DNA of 64,000 nucleotides, taken from Hsuehochloa calcarea (lineage: Eukaryota > Streptophyta > Magnoliopsida > Poales > Poaceae). Location: contig CM070606.1 of the NCBI GenBank assembly GCA_036346395.1, positions 13,316,915 through 13,380,914 of the forward strand, read 5' to 3'. A program made the position numbers and the translations under genes. A model generated the notes under the pieces. The model was not told where the DNA came from and searched no databases. It saw nothing but the letters and a program-made list of their open reading frames with translations. Positions 1-11,270 of this stretch are shown here, piece after piece. Position 1 is the first letter of the stretch. Each line of letters starts with the position of its first letter.

Positions 1-1
1 C

Positions 2-1089
2 ATTTGTTCTGATGAAGTGGTCAAAGGGTTTGACTTCATCAAGAACGAAGAAGAATATTGTGTTTACAAGAAGATTAGTGGGAGCAAGCTTGTGTTTTTG
101 ATCTAGTATGTGGATGACATACTACTGGTCGAAAATGATATTCCTATACTTGAATTTGTTAAAACTTCATTAAGAAATAGTTTCTCAATGAAAGATTTAG
201 GAGATGCAGCATATATTATTGGTATAAGGATCTATAAAGATAGATCTAAAAGACTCATTGGATTAAGCCAAGATATGTACATAGACAAGGTGCTAAAACG
301 GTTAAGTATGCAAGATTCGAAGAGAGGTTTCTTGTCCATGGTACATGGCATTAATCTCAGAAGAATCAGTGACCTACGACCACTGATGAGTGAGACAAAA
401 TGAGTGAAATTTCATATGCTTTGGCTATTGGATCTATCATGTATGCTATGCTATGTATATGACTAGATGTGTCGTATGCTCTAAGTGTTGCGAGCAGATA
501 TCAGTCGGATGCAGGTGAAGGTCACTAGATAGTAGTTAAGAATATCCTTAAGTACTTGAGAAGGACTAAGGATGCATTCCTTGTATATGGTGGTGAGGAA
601 GAGTTGGTCGTAAATAGTTACACCGATGCTAGCTTCCAAATCGATCAGGATGATTTCATACTGCAATCAGAGTTTGTGTTTTGTCTTAATGGAGGAGCAT
701 TGAGCTGGAAGATTTCCAAGCAAGGAACGGTTGTTGATTCTACAACAAAGACCGAGTACATTGCAGCTTCGGAAACTGCAAAAGAAGCCGTATGGATTAA
801 AAAGTTCAGTTGTGAATTGGGTGTAGTTTCGAGTGCTTGTAGTCTAATGGATCTCTATTGTGATAATAGTAGAGCTATTGCACAAGCTAAGGAGCCTAGA
901 TCGCATCAATAGTCCAAGCACATACTTCAGAGATATCACATCATTCATGAGATCGTTGAGAGAGGTGATGTGAAGATATGCAAGGTACACATGGATTTAA
1001 ATATTTCTAATCTGTTGACAAAGTCTCTCCCGCAACCTAAGCATGAGGCGCACACAAGAGCAATGGGTATAAGATACATATATGATTGA
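2..1089 (+). pseudogene. copia pol, 3' end (RT palm to RNase H), broken
   Basis: Conceptual translation gives a copia reverse transcriptase segment. The catalytic YVDD motif lies at about 107-118, directly after an in-frame TAG (104-106). The RNase H part follows at about 556-1089 and includes the typical stretches STTKTEYIAASE and LYCDNSRAIA. The frame changes between about 400 and 550, and a TAG at 910-912 interrupts RNase H before its last 60 residues. The end is the usual copia tail (LTKSLPQPKHEA) with a stop at 1087-1089. In an active element this region makes and trims cDNA; here it cannot give a continuous protein. It closely resembles the minus-strand pol at 11271-12415. Confidence 0.85.
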
Positions 1090-1293
1090 CTCTGATACAA
1101 GTTTTACCAGTAATGGATTGGTTGTATAGTGATACGATCAGATCCAGCAGTAGTCGTATAGTGATATGACTAGATCTAGGACTAGTCGTATGGAGATCCG
1201 AGCTGGTCGTGGACTAGTTGAACATGACCAAGTGCACACAAAAGTCATGGGTATTCAATACCTATTTGATTAACTCTAGTGCAAGTCGGAGAC
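1090..1293 (+). repeat. pre-PPT spacer with internal duplication and LTR-like repeats
   Basis: Between the end of pol and the LTR, the segment CACACAAGAGCAATGGGTAT (1051-1070), which overlaps the pol end, is repeated in diverged form at about 1235-1254. Between the copies lie degenerate repeats of the form TGGTCGTATGGAGATACGA, which normally lie inside the LTR of this family (compare 31675-31830). The functional-looking tract GTCGGAGACTG precedes the LTR at 1294. Confidence 0.6.
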
Positions 1294-1697
1294 TGTTGGT
1301 GATATACTCTAGAGGCAATCACAAAGATGATTATATCATGTTTATGTTTATGTATTATTTAATAAGTGTTATTCTGTTCCTTGAATGAATCATTAGTTAT
1401 AAAGATTAACGAGTATGTGACTTGTTAGTGAAGCTCTTTTAACTTATAATGATGTCGTTCTAAATGTATCCATGGTCGGATGTCACTGGTCGGAACACTA
1501 GTGACACTATTGATCAGCACATGTATTGATTGATGACCATGTTTCACCGGTTATGGATATAGGGATATCGAATCAATAATGTGAACATATGTTGGAGAAC
1601 ATGGTGTTAGATTGACCCACCTTGAGATACTGCTGAGAATGTTATGATTTATTGCGTCATTAGTTGGTATCAAGCAATGATGATGTATAATCCTAAG
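1294..1697 (+). repeat. truncated copia 3' LTR
   Basis: The LTR starts TGTTGGTGATATACTC at 1294, directly after the purine-rich tract. It aligns with the first 400 bases of the solo LTR at 30918. It is cut at 1697 by the left end of the gypsy element; the missing 3' portion is not found on the other side of that element. Confidence 0.85.
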
Positions 1698-2742
1698 TGA
1701 TGCGCACCAGCCCGTGAGAGCCAATGCACCGACTTGCCCGATCTCACGGCGTAGGATCAAGAACGGTACCTTGAGGAATTTGTAACCCAACGACGAGGAA
1801 GCCAACCGTAGCTCGCCGAGACAATCGCTAGTCCACAAATCAAAACTAACTCACACAACTACGCCAATGACGAGGGGCACAAGCTAGGTGCGATCCGCGG
1901 GAATCACAAGAACACCTAAGCAAGGACACTCTCATTGTTCTTAATAGATCAATCTGAAAAAGTCGTAAAAAACCCGCCTCTCCTCGACGCAATTTCCATA
2001 TAACATGTCTCTGCCGTCCTCCGTAATATGGCAACGACATGAAAAGATGGCAACAAAATAAAATAAAAATAAAATAAGGAAAACATGCAAACCAATACTT
2101 GAGGGCTTTCCTTCTGGACTTGGTCTCCGATTCAAGCCGCACATTACATGGTGATTTGTATGCATGCAAATCCTCCTTTTATTCTCTCTCCCCTCTCTCT
2201 AAACCAACTGTCCAACTCCATTGCTTAGATTTTGCATGCATGCGTGAGGGATAACAAGTGGTGCAGCACTTGGACTTGGGTCATGCATGCGTGAGAGAGA
2301 CAAATGGGCAGCCTTTCTTTTCCTTGCGCATGTAGCAGACCTTTTCATTTGTTTCGGCCATGTGGGGCATGCTAGATCCTTTCCAGGTGATAGGCCCTTC
2401 TTGGTCCATGGCAAACACCTTGGCCAAATCCATCTTGGGCTGGTTTAACCTCATGCAAATAAGTGTATCGTAGCTCTTCTTCTCTTCGCTAAAGTTCTCA
2501 TGAATTGGTTCCTCGCCCATGTACCTAAGTAACACAAAAGAAGAACACATGGGTAGCACTGCTAAATCATTTAAGTCCAAAATTAAACTCAAGTTAGCTT
2601 TAACCTGTGATTGGATTTGTTTAGCGCCACAGTAATTGGACCATCGTATACTTTCTCCTTTGGTTCAACCGAACTAGAATCACCATGTGTATGCGTAGGT
2701 GTTGTTTGTGTAGGTGTATATATGCATGGGATGTCCTCATCA
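1698..2742 (-). repeat. gypsy 3' LTR
   Basis: On the minus strand it starts at 2742 with TGATGAGGACATCCCATG, directly behind the polypurine tract, and ends at 1698. It matches 8425-9459 almost base for base apart from small indels. The pol reading frame runs into it for about 50 codons, to 2589. Confidence 0.9.
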
Positions 2743-3960
2743 TCCTCCCCCTCTTGAAAAGGAGTCGTCCTCGACTCTGACGGGTCTCAAAGAACGGGAC
2801 GATCGTGACATTGAATGTGGCACTAACACCATACTCTCCGTAGCTCAATCTTGTATGCATTATCGTTAATCCTGCAAGCACTTTAAAAGGACCATCACCG
2901 CTGGGTCAGAATTTGCACTTGCGTAGCTCGAAAACGCTCTTTTCTCAAGTGCACCCAAACGAGCTCTCCGGCTCAAACACCATCTTCTTTCTTCCTTTAT
3001 TTGCTCGTTGCACATACTTTCTTGTCATCTCCTCTATATTCGCCTTCGCTTTCTCATGGATCTTAATGAAATCAGCACGTTTACTAGCATCCATATTAGC
3101 TCGTTCCTGCAATGGTAATGGCAAAAGATCGATGGGAGCAGTAGGTTTAAATCCATAAACAATCTCAAATGGACATAATTTTGTAGTAGAATGTACCGCC
3201 CTATTATAAGCAAATTCCACATGCGGAATGCACTCTTCCCACATCTTCAAATTATTCTTAAGAACCGCTCGCAGCATCATAGAAAGTGTACGGTTCACGA
3301 CCTCAGTTTATCCATCTGTTTGAGGATGACATGTAATAGAGAATAACAGCTTCGTACCAAGCTTACCCCACAAAGTCTTCCAAAAGTAGCTTAAGAACTT
3401 TGTATCACAGTCTGAAACGATCGTCTTTGGAACACCATGTAGGCGCACGATTTCTTTGAAAAACAAATTGGCAACATGTGAAGCATCATCGCTCTTATGA
3501 CATGGAATAAAATGAGCCATTTTACTAAAACGATCAACCACCACAAATACTGAATCCCTCCCCCTCTTAGTCCGTGGCAATCCTAACACAAAATCCATAG
3601 AGATATCCTCCCACGGAACACTAGGAATAGGTAGAGGCATGTATAAACCATGGGGATTAAGACGAGACTTAGCTTTTTGGCATGTAATGCATTTCAACAC
3701 GTAGCGTTCAACTTCACGTCTCATCTTTGGCCAAAAGAAATGATCGCCAAAGACACTCTCTCGGTCTTTTTAGCACCAAAGTGACCCATAAGACCGCCTG
3801 CATGAGCTTCCTGCAATAAAAGTAATCGAACAGAGCAATCTGGAATGCACAATTTGTTAGCTCTAAATAGGAAACCATCATGCAAATGATACTTATCCCA
3901 ACCTTTTCCATTACCACACTTGGAATAGGGTTTAGCAAAGAACACATCAATAGCATACAA
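2589..3960 (-). pseudogene. gypsy integrase and C-terminal tail, broken
   Basis: The order is an HHCC zinc-binding part (about 3960-3660, with GGLMGHFG and the CITC pair), the catalytic core (MDFVLGLPR, then VSDCDTKF), and the C-terminal part. The core is interrupted by a stop straight after the HPQTDG motif (near 3308), so the third acidic residue region (TEVVNRT) lies in the next open segment, 3298-2945. The C-terminal segment with YGVSATFNV is shifted relative to this. One frame then continues through the polypurine tract into the LTR and stops at 2589. In a live element this enzyme joins cDNA to the host chromosome. Confidence 0.85.
2743..2760 (-). other. gypsy polypurine tract
   Basis: Minus strand reads TTTTCAAGAGGGGGAGGA immediately before the LTR start. 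This is the plus-strand DNA priming site of the element. The same bases also encode part of the pol C-terminal tail (QEGED). Confidence 0.85.
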
Positions 3961-4562
3961 TTATTTGATACTCTCTAGACCCAAAATTTTAATATCTAGT
4001 TGGGAAAGTAAAGTATGTCGCCTAGACAATGCATCTGCTACAATATTATCCTTCCCCTTCTTATATTTAACAATGTATGGAAAGGATTCTATGAACTCAC
4101 TCCAACGTGCATGTCTACGGTTTAGTTTTAATTGAACCTTAAGATGTTTCAATGATTCGTGGTCAGAGTGTATAACAAATTCTTTAGGCCATAAATAGTG
4201 CTGCCAAGTTTCCAACACACGCACTAACGCAACAATTCCTTATCATAAACTGAATAATTAAGCGTTGGACCACTTAACTTTTCACTGAAATAAGCAATTG
4301 GCCTACCCTGTTGCATAAGCACTCCACCAATCCCTACACCACTTGCATCACATTCAATCTCAAACATCTTACCAAAATCCGGTAGCGCTAGTAGTGGTGC
4401 AGATGTAAGCTTATCTTTCAAGTCCTGGAATGCTTTGTCTTGTGCTGTCCCCCAATTGAAAGGAACCTCCTTCTTCGTCAATTCGTTAATTGGGGCAGCA
4501 ATAGTGCTAAAATCTTTCACGAACCGGCGGTAGAAACTCGCTAGTCCTAGAAAGCTCCTCAC
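3961..4562 (-). pseudogene. gypsy RNase H region
   Basis: Open segments 4562-4224 and 4224-3961 lie in adjacent frames. The first carries the connection motif SFLGLASFYRRFVKDFS and an RNase H start with ECDASGVGIGGVLMQ. The second carries FVIHSDHESLKHL and DNIVADALSRR, the typical RNase H end. The frame break is at about 4224, inside the domain. Confidence 0.85.
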
Positions 4563-5374
4563 TTGGCTTATATTGTGTGGAGGCGACTAGTCATGAATAG
4601 CTTTGATTTTATCCTCATCAACCTCCACGCCTTTACCTGAAACAACAAAGCCAAGAAACACAACCTTATCTGTGCAAAAGGTGCACTTTTTAAGGTTAGC
4701 ATATAAACTCTCTTCTCTCAAAACAGAAAGCACGCACCTTATATGTTCAATATGTTCAGTGATAGTTTTGCTGTAAATAAGAATATCATCAAAGTATACA
4801 ACAACAAACTTTCCAATGAATTCCTAAGCACATGATTCATTAATCTCATGAAAGTACTAGGTGCATTTGTTAATCCAAAGGGCATGACTAACCATTCATA
4901 TAAACCAAATTTAGTCTTAAATGCAGTTTTCCATTCATCGCCCTCTTTCATTCTTATTTGATGGTATCCACTACGGAGATCAATCTTAGTAAATATTGTA
5001 GAGCCACTGAGTTCATCTAGCATGTCATCAAGTCTAGGTATCGGATGCCTATACCTAACAGTGATATTATTGATTGCCCTACAATCGACGCACATTCTCC
5101 AAGTACGATCTTTCTTTGGAACCAAAATAACCGGAACAGCACAAGGAGATAGACTTTCCTGTATGTAACCTTTGTCAAGAAGCTCTTGAACTTGACGCTG
5201 AATTTCTCTAGTCTCCTCTGGATTTGTGTGGTATGGCGCCCGGTTTGGTAGTGGAGCTCCTAGTACCAAATCAATTTGATGCTCAATCCCGCGCTTAGGT
5301 GGCAGCCCGGGTGGTACCTCTTCGGGAAACACGTCCTCATATGCCTGCAACAGATCAAGACAAACACTAGGCAA
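4563..5374 (-). pseudogene. gypsy reverse transcriptase, frameshifted
   Basis: The open segment 5374-4739 contains canonical Ty3-type blocks: QVQELLDKGYIQESLSPCA, VPKKDRTWRMCVDCRAIN, IDLRSGYHQIR and the MPFGLTNAPSTF block. A small indel near 4822-4828 moves the catalytic YFDDILIY motif (about 4800-4770) into the next frame. The motif itself is still present. The thumb region 4740-4563 is split between frames. Confidence 0.88.
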
Positions 5375-5508
5375 AGTAGAGGATAAGTCGTCAGTCGATA
5401 AAAAGGCTTCTTTGTACAGAGTACAAAGAACGTGGTATTAGGTTCGCCAATTCTTTTAAGTCCTTTTCCTAGCCATCATGACTAATCCCTGTTTTCCCGT
5501 TGGCTTGG

Positions 5509-6222
5509 TCATATTTGGCTTTGGAGCTTTTGGCTCAGGATGCACTCCTTACTATTATTGTGGCTCGCACTAGAATGTTTCTCACTCTCTCGCTTATTTT
5601 GAACCTTTCTCTTTTGCTCATCCACGAATACCTCCTCCGGTGTCATGGGCAGCCATGTAAACTTCTCTCCTTTATGGACAAAAGCGAGACGGTTTGCACG
5701 ACCGCTAATTTGCACATCACGATCAAATAACCAAGGACGTCCCAACAGCAAGTGACAAGCATGCATGGGCACAACATCGCACTCCACCACATCATGATAT
5801 GTGCCAACTGAAATAGGAATTCTTACCATACATGTCACTCGCATTGAACCACAATCATTCAGCCATTGCATATGATAAGGATGTGGATGCCGCTTAGTTT
5901 GCAAACCTAACTTCTCAACCATCTCCGTACTAGCAATATTATTGCAGCTGCCACTATCAATAATAACTCGACATACCTTGGCATTCACCAAACAGCGTGT
6001 ATGAAATAAGTTATGCCGCTGCCCCTTATCTTCCTCAACAACCTGGGCACTCAAAGAACGGCATACGACCAAGGCTTCTCCTCCAACATAGTTATGGCTC
6101 AACAAAGTGCTAGCCACATCATCCTCATGATCATCTTCAGCTGCAAAATCATGGTTAGCATTAATATCACCCTCGGGGTCACTCTCAGACTCCCACTCAC
6201 CCTCATCATTTACTAGTAGCAC
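5509..6222 (-). pseudogene. gypsy aspartic protease region
   Basis: This 237-codon open segment has an acidic N-terminal linker (DEGEWESESDPEGD) and then a retropepsin-like core with IIDSGSCNNIAS, where DSG is the catalytic triplet, and HLLLGRPWLFDRDV. It overlaps the end of gag by a few bases in another frame. It should cut the Gag-Pol polyprotein. 5375-5508, toward RT, is a broken linker. Confidence 0.85.
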
Positions 6223-7558
6223 CCTCCGCTAGGGCACCAAGATTTGTGTCCTCTCCCTTTGCACTTAAAACACTGAATATCACGACTGCGCGAAGAAGAT
6301 GACGATGCTGGTGCAGAAGATGTTCCCGCCAATGTAGCGGGATGCCTATCGCTGGGGCGAGATGCCGGCGAAGACGCTGATGATGCCGTGGGCCGACCAG
6401 TTGGGGTGGTCGGCGGTGGCCCAGAAGAAACACCTCCTCCTGCGGCCCCCTGTGAGCGGCCATTGGACTGCTGCTGTCCACGGCGCCAACTCGGTACAAC
6501 GGGGCGGCCTGAAAAAGAACGGGATTGTCCGCGGCGCTGATTTCGCTTCTCCACTCGCATGGCTTGGTGTACTAGTTCCTGCAATGTGTTATATGGATAC
6601 AACTCTACATCATCAGCAATATCTTCATGCAGACCACGCAAGAACCTTGCCATCCTAGCTTCATCACTTTCTTGAATTCTCGCACGAATCAGCAATACTT
6701 CCATCTCTTTGTAGTAATTGTCAACGGTGCGGGAACCTTGACTAAGGCGCTGCAATCTGTTATGGAGGTCTCTTTGGTAATGTTGCGGAATAAAACGACG
6801 TCACATAGCACGTTTCATTCCATCCCATGTGTTGATATGGTCATTACCCGCTGCATATAGTGCCTCCTGTAACTGATTCCACCATGTCAGTGCATAACCA
6901 GAAAATTCTACATAAGCTAATTTTACCCTCTTTGCATCAGAAAAGTCATGGATACGGAAAATCTGATCGCACTTCTCCTCCCAATCAACATATGCATCTG
7001 GATTCTCCTGTCCGGTAAAGGAAGGCACATTTATCTTAACTTTCGCCATGCTATCCGGATCATCTCGGTTATGATAGTCATGTGGGCGACCACCATTACC
7101 GTAGTATCCACCACGTCGACGGGGTGGTGGCTGCTCCAATGGATCAAAAGCATCACGCGCTTCATCACCATCATCGTAGTAGTCTCCAATGTCATGCCCA
7201 CGGGGGCCAAGGCCACGTCCGCGTGCACCACGGCCTCGGAAAGGCCGTCCATCTCCACCTAGGGCGCCCTACCCGTGCAACACCGGTAGAGCGCCGCCTT
7301 CAATGTCGTCGGGCAGTGGGACAGCGGGTTTTGGTGATGATCCCCGTTACCCACTACAGGAAAACGCTCATCGAGCATCCTCGCAAAAGTGCCCTCCAAC
7401 CGCTGTTCCAGCGCCATGATCTCGCGATTGAGCCTCCCTTCGAAGTGCTGCGTTTGACGGTCAAAGTCTTGACGCGTCACTGAAGCTTGAGCGTTCTCGC
7501 CATGAGGGTGGTGCACATTCTCCGACGTTCCTGCCATGTTAGCTATGACTGACAACAA
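6213..7558 (-). pseudogene. gypsy gag, three frames
   Basis: Gag is split into 7558-7259, 7139-6801 and 6755-6213. The likely start is the ATG at 7537 (MAGTSENVHH). The middle piece has the capsid-type stretch VPSFTGQENPDAYVDWEEK and YALTWWNQL. The last piece ends in a CCHC zinc knuckle CFKCKGRGHKSWC, which has three rather than four residues between H and the last C, so the nucleic-acid-binding knuckle looks damaged. A Ser/Pro/Arg-rich linker precedes it. Confidence 0.85.
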
Positions 7559-8424
7559 ATATGTATATATGTGGACAACTCACAACTCACCTCTTGCTTA
7601 CCGAAGCTCTTATGGTCCTCGCTGAATCGCGTTGCAAGCACCGGTGGTAGTAATTCAGCAAGTGGACACACGATTGTCAAAGAAAGTGCTACAGTGTTTT
7701 TGTGGAGCTAGGCAGGTGATAACAAGAACAAGGAATAGTACTGAAACTTAGTAGAAGCAAGAATCAAATAGTAATCCAACTAGTATCAATGTCTAGATTG
7801 CCGGTCTTGCACCAAAACTAGTGGAAACAACTCTGAACACTTGCTATTCCAAAGCACCAACAGTACTACTAACACCTCCTTGTATGCACAAACATCAGCA
7901 ACCAAATGGAATTTTCAATTTTTTTTCACACAGGAACTCTTTCTTTCTCTTTTTTTTTTTAATTCTGACTGATTTTTTTCTCTCTTTTTTTCACTGTGAT
8001 TTTTTTTTGTAACTCTTTTCTCACTAAACCCAAAAAAAAAATGATTCCGAGCTATGCCTGTAGGGTGATAATCCAAATCTGCACTCGCAATCGTTCAAGT
8101 ATTTGGCCAACACAAGAATAAAGAATCTTTCTCCTTTTTTCTTTCAATTCGACCGATTCGAATCAGGCTTGTATGGGTCAATTGACCGGAACAAAGCAAT
8201 GGGTGCACTTGACCAGCAACTCTAAACAGGACACATGGGATTAAGACTTGATAATCACTCTCTGAGTAACCGCACAGATCAAAGGGCTTGGTAAAATATT
8301 TTGTGGTTTTGGGTTCGGGCGCTAGGACCAAAATCAAACTACTAATTATGCAAGAACAAGAACTAATCTACTATCGACTTTAGGGATAAATAATCCTACC
8401 GTGTTAACGCGGCTCGATACCGGA
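7559..8424 (-). other. gypsy 5' leader with primer binding site
   Basis: No coding sequence was seen between the 5' LTR and gag. The primer-binding region on the minus strand directly follows the LTR at 8424 and reads TCCGGTATCGAGCC, a variant of the TGGTATCAGAGC motif that pairs with initiator-Met tRNA. Plus-strand T-rich low-complexity sequence fills about 7915-8042. Confidence 0.6.
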
Positions 8425-9459
8425 TGATGCGCACTCAACCGTGAGAGCCAATGCACCGACTTGCCCGATCTCACTGGCAGAGGATCAAGAACGGTACCTT
8501 GAGGAATTTGTAACCCAACGACGAGGAAGCCAACCGTAGCTCGCTTCCGAGACAATCGCTAGTCCACAAATCAAAACTAACTCACACAACTACGCCACGA
8601 CGAGGGGCACAAGCTAGGTGCGATCCGCGGGAATCACAAGAACACCTAAGCAAGAACACTCTCATTGTTCTTAATAGATCAATCTGAAAAGTCGTAAAAA
8701 ACCCCGCCTCCTCGGGACGCAGCCCCATATAACATGTCTCCGCCGTCCTCCGAATATGGCAACGACATGAAAAGATGGCAACAAAATAAAAATAAAATAA
8801 GGAAAACATGCACCAATACTTGGAGGGCTTTCCTTCTTGGACTTGGTCTCCGATTCAAGCCGCACATTACATGGCCGATTTGTATGCATGCAAATCCTCC
8901 TTTATTCTCTCTCCTCTCTCTAAACCAACCGTCCAACTCCATTGCTTAGATTTTGCATGCATGCGTGAGGGATAACAAGTGGTGCAAAGACTTGGACTTG
9001 GGTCATGCATGTGAGAGAGACAAATGGGCACCTTTCTTTTCCTTGCGCATGTAGCGCACCTTTTCATTTGTTTCGCCATGTGGGGCATGCTAGATCCTTT
9101 CCAGTGATAGGCCCTTCTGGTCCATGGCAAACACCTTGGCCAATCCATCTTGGGCTGGTTTAACCTCATGCAAATAAGTGTATCGTAGCTCTTCTTCTCT
9201 TCGCTAAAGTTCTCATGAATTGGTTCTCGCCCATGTACCTAAGTAACACAAAAGAAGAACACATGGGTAGCACTGCTAAATCATTTAAGTCCAAAATTAA
9301 ACTCAAGTTAGCTTTAACCTGTGATTGGATTTGTTTAGCGCGGCTGCGAGAAATTGGACCATCGATACTTTCTCCTTTGGTTCAACCGAACTAGAATCAC
9401 CATGTGTATGCGTAGGTGTTGTTTTTGTAGGTGTATATATGCATGGGATGTCCTCATCA
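8425..9459 (-). repeat. gypsy 5' LTR
   Basis: Direct repeat partner of 1698-2742 in the same orientation. On the minus strand it begins at 9459 with TGATGAGGACATCCC and ends GCGCATCA at 8425. Small indels separate the two copies, so the insertion is not recent. Confidence 0.9.
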
Positions 9460-9794
9460 CTATAACCATAAGTATAATTGTTATGTCTCATGTTGGGTTT
9501 GTCCAACCCCATGTTCTAAACATGTGTCCACATTATTGGTTTGACATCTCCATGTCTATGACCTGTGAAACATAGTCATCAACCGATACATGTGCTAATC
9601 CACCATTCACGTGTGTCCTCACATGAACTCCGACTAGGGACAACTTTAGAATAACCATACAAGTAAAGAGTTTCACAAACAAGTCACATACTTGTTAATC
9701 AACACAAAGGCAATATTCAAGGAACATTTATTAAATCATGGATACAACGAAATATCATCATCTCTATGATTGCCTCTAGGGCATATTTCCAACA
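9460..9794 (-). repeat. copia LTR 5' piece (minus)
   Basis: On the minus strand a copia LTR starts at 9794 (TGTTGGAAATATGCCC) and runs to 9460, where it is cut by the gypsy element. It belongs to the same broad family as 1294-1697 but to a different subfamily and the opposite orientation. It is separated from the next LTR by only five bases, cttac (9795-9799). Confidence 0.8.
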
Positions 9795-9799
9795 CTTAC

Positions 9800-11249
9800 T
9801 GCTCTAGGCCTCGCGAGGCTTCGGGGCCCTTCGGGGTTCTGATGGTTGCTTCGCCTGGGCATTGTGGCCGGTGGGGCCACCCCTACGACAATCATCATGA
9901 GTTGTGGATTGTCATAATACTGATGCTTCGCAACAACACCTCCAAGGTATCCACACGTACAAGGCAGGGACACCACGCGCTGGAGTGCTAGCACTGGCGG
10001 CGTGGCTGTTAGGGTTTCGGGAGTTCTTCGAAAGATCATCAACAACCCCATGCCACCACCCCTCTATATATAGGCATCCATGATGGGTCTCGAACTTGAG
10101 GCCCATTAGAAACTCGCGGCCTATATAAATTCGGATCACCATCCAAAAGAAATCCTAGCCCTTTAAGTTGTGACCCTATAGGTTCATGTGTAATCGGTCG
10201 TGTCTCGAAAACTCTTTTCTGACCACGAAACGTCAGCGGTACCTAGCAGCATATAACGATTCCCAAACACACATAGAATATATCGGACGAACCTTAATGC
10301 AATATGATCTAAGACCATATCCATATCACTAATGACCAGCTCGTATCTCTATACAACTAGTTCATATTTGGTCTCGACCAATTCGTAACTCATTATGACC
10401 AAGTTTCAACCACTTAGTGACTATGTTCGACCAGCCTACGACCAGCTCATATCTCCATATGAATAATTCGTATATGATCGAACTAAAAGACCTTCTCGTG
10501 TATTCTTCCTTTACCTCACGATATATGGTTGAACTCCAGGTGAGATGCTGTGTCATCCATGTACTGTTCAATACTTTCTCGATCGAGTGCCAGATAACAA
10601 CATGTGGTCGACACTTCGACCACTAGTGGCATAGCCATGCACTTTCTTTATCCGACCACAACGAGGGGCCCAGAGAGATCCCTCCTGTTATGTTAGGAGG
10701 GGCAAATCCTATATCCGATCAGTCACATCCCTTAGCATGTTTCAGAGCACACCCGATAGCTACCTTTATAACTACCCAGTTACGAGAAATGTTTGACAAC
10801 CCCTAATAGTGCTATTACACATGTAGGAAACCATGCTGAGCTCAGGTTTAAGGTTTTATACATCATCATTACTTGAGACCAACTAATGACATATAGAATC
10901 ATAACAATCTCAATAGTATCTCAAGATGGGTCTATCCAACCGTATGTTCTCTAACATGTGCTCACACTATTGATTCGATATGTCTATATCCATGACCGGT
11001 GAAACATGGTCATCAATCAATACATGTCTTTGGTCGTAGAGTCATTTGGTGTTTCGACCAATGACATCCGACCAGGGATACATTTAGAACGACATCATAT
11101 AAGTTAAAGAGTTTCACCAACAAGTCATATACTCATTGATCTATATAACTGATGATTCATTCAAGGAACATGATAACATATTATCCAATATTATGAACAT
11201 AATGAAATATAATCATCTTTATGATATACTCTAGGGCATATTTCCAACA
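9800..11249 (-). repeat. copia 3' LTR
   Basis: The LTR starts at 11249 (TGTTGGAAATATGCCC) and ends near 9800 (CTAGAGCA). It contains degenerate repeats of a GGTCGTATNGAGATA type at about 10330-10480 and a TATA-like sequence near its 3' third. It aligns well with the solo LTR at 30918-32459. Confidence 0.85.
10065..10072 (-). promoter_or_regulatory. TATA box in copia LTR
   Basis: Minus strand reads GCCTATATATAGAGG, a strong plant TATA consensus within the LTR, upstream of the presumed R region. Confidence 0.55.
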
Positions 11250-11264
11250 GTCTCCCACTTGCAC
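11250..11264 (-). other. copia polypurine tract
   Basis: Minus strand reads GTGCAAGTGGGAGAC directly before the LTR start. The plus-strand fragment at 1280-1293 has the same tract with one change. Confidence 0.7.
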
Positions 11265-11270
11265 TAGAGT

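Larger units (their letters stand above)
1..1697 (+). mobile_element. Ty1/copia fragment: 3' part of pol plus truncated 3' LTR
   Basis: The window opens inside a copia element on the plus strand. It holds reverse transcriptase and RNase H remnants, then a polypurine-like tract, then the start of an LTR at 1294. The LTR is cut at 1697 where a gypsy LTR begins. The same LTR family recurs at 9800-11249 (minus) and 30918-32459 (plus), so this is a repeated local family. The 5' part lies outside the window. Confidence 0.85.
1698..9459 (-). mobile_element. Ty3/gypsy retrotransposon with two LTRs, degenerate
   Basis: Two direct repeats of about 1.04 kb (1698-2742 and 8425-9459) flank gag, protease, reverse transcriptase, RNase H and integrase remnants, in the order expected on the minus strand. 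LTR termini read TGATGAGGACATCCC and GCGCATCA. The bases outside are ctaag on the left and ctata on the right, so there is no TSD. The left flank is a plus-strand copia LTR and the right flank a minus-strand LTR piece of another copy. The integrase-before-LTR arrangement and a pol tail that enters the LTR suggest a chromovirus-type lineage (inference). Confidence 0.9.

Noticed and set aside
1090..1110. CTCTGATAC sequence resembling a primer-binding-site complement
   Set aside because: It lies at the 3' side of pol, next to the PPT, and is better explained as part of the duplicated pre-PPT block.
7082..7483. 133-codon plus-strand frame
   Set aside because: Antisense shadow of gypsy gag.
7915..8042. 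T-rich stretch as a retroposon poly(A) tail
   Set aside because: It lies in the leader of the gypsy element, with no retrocopied gene next to it.
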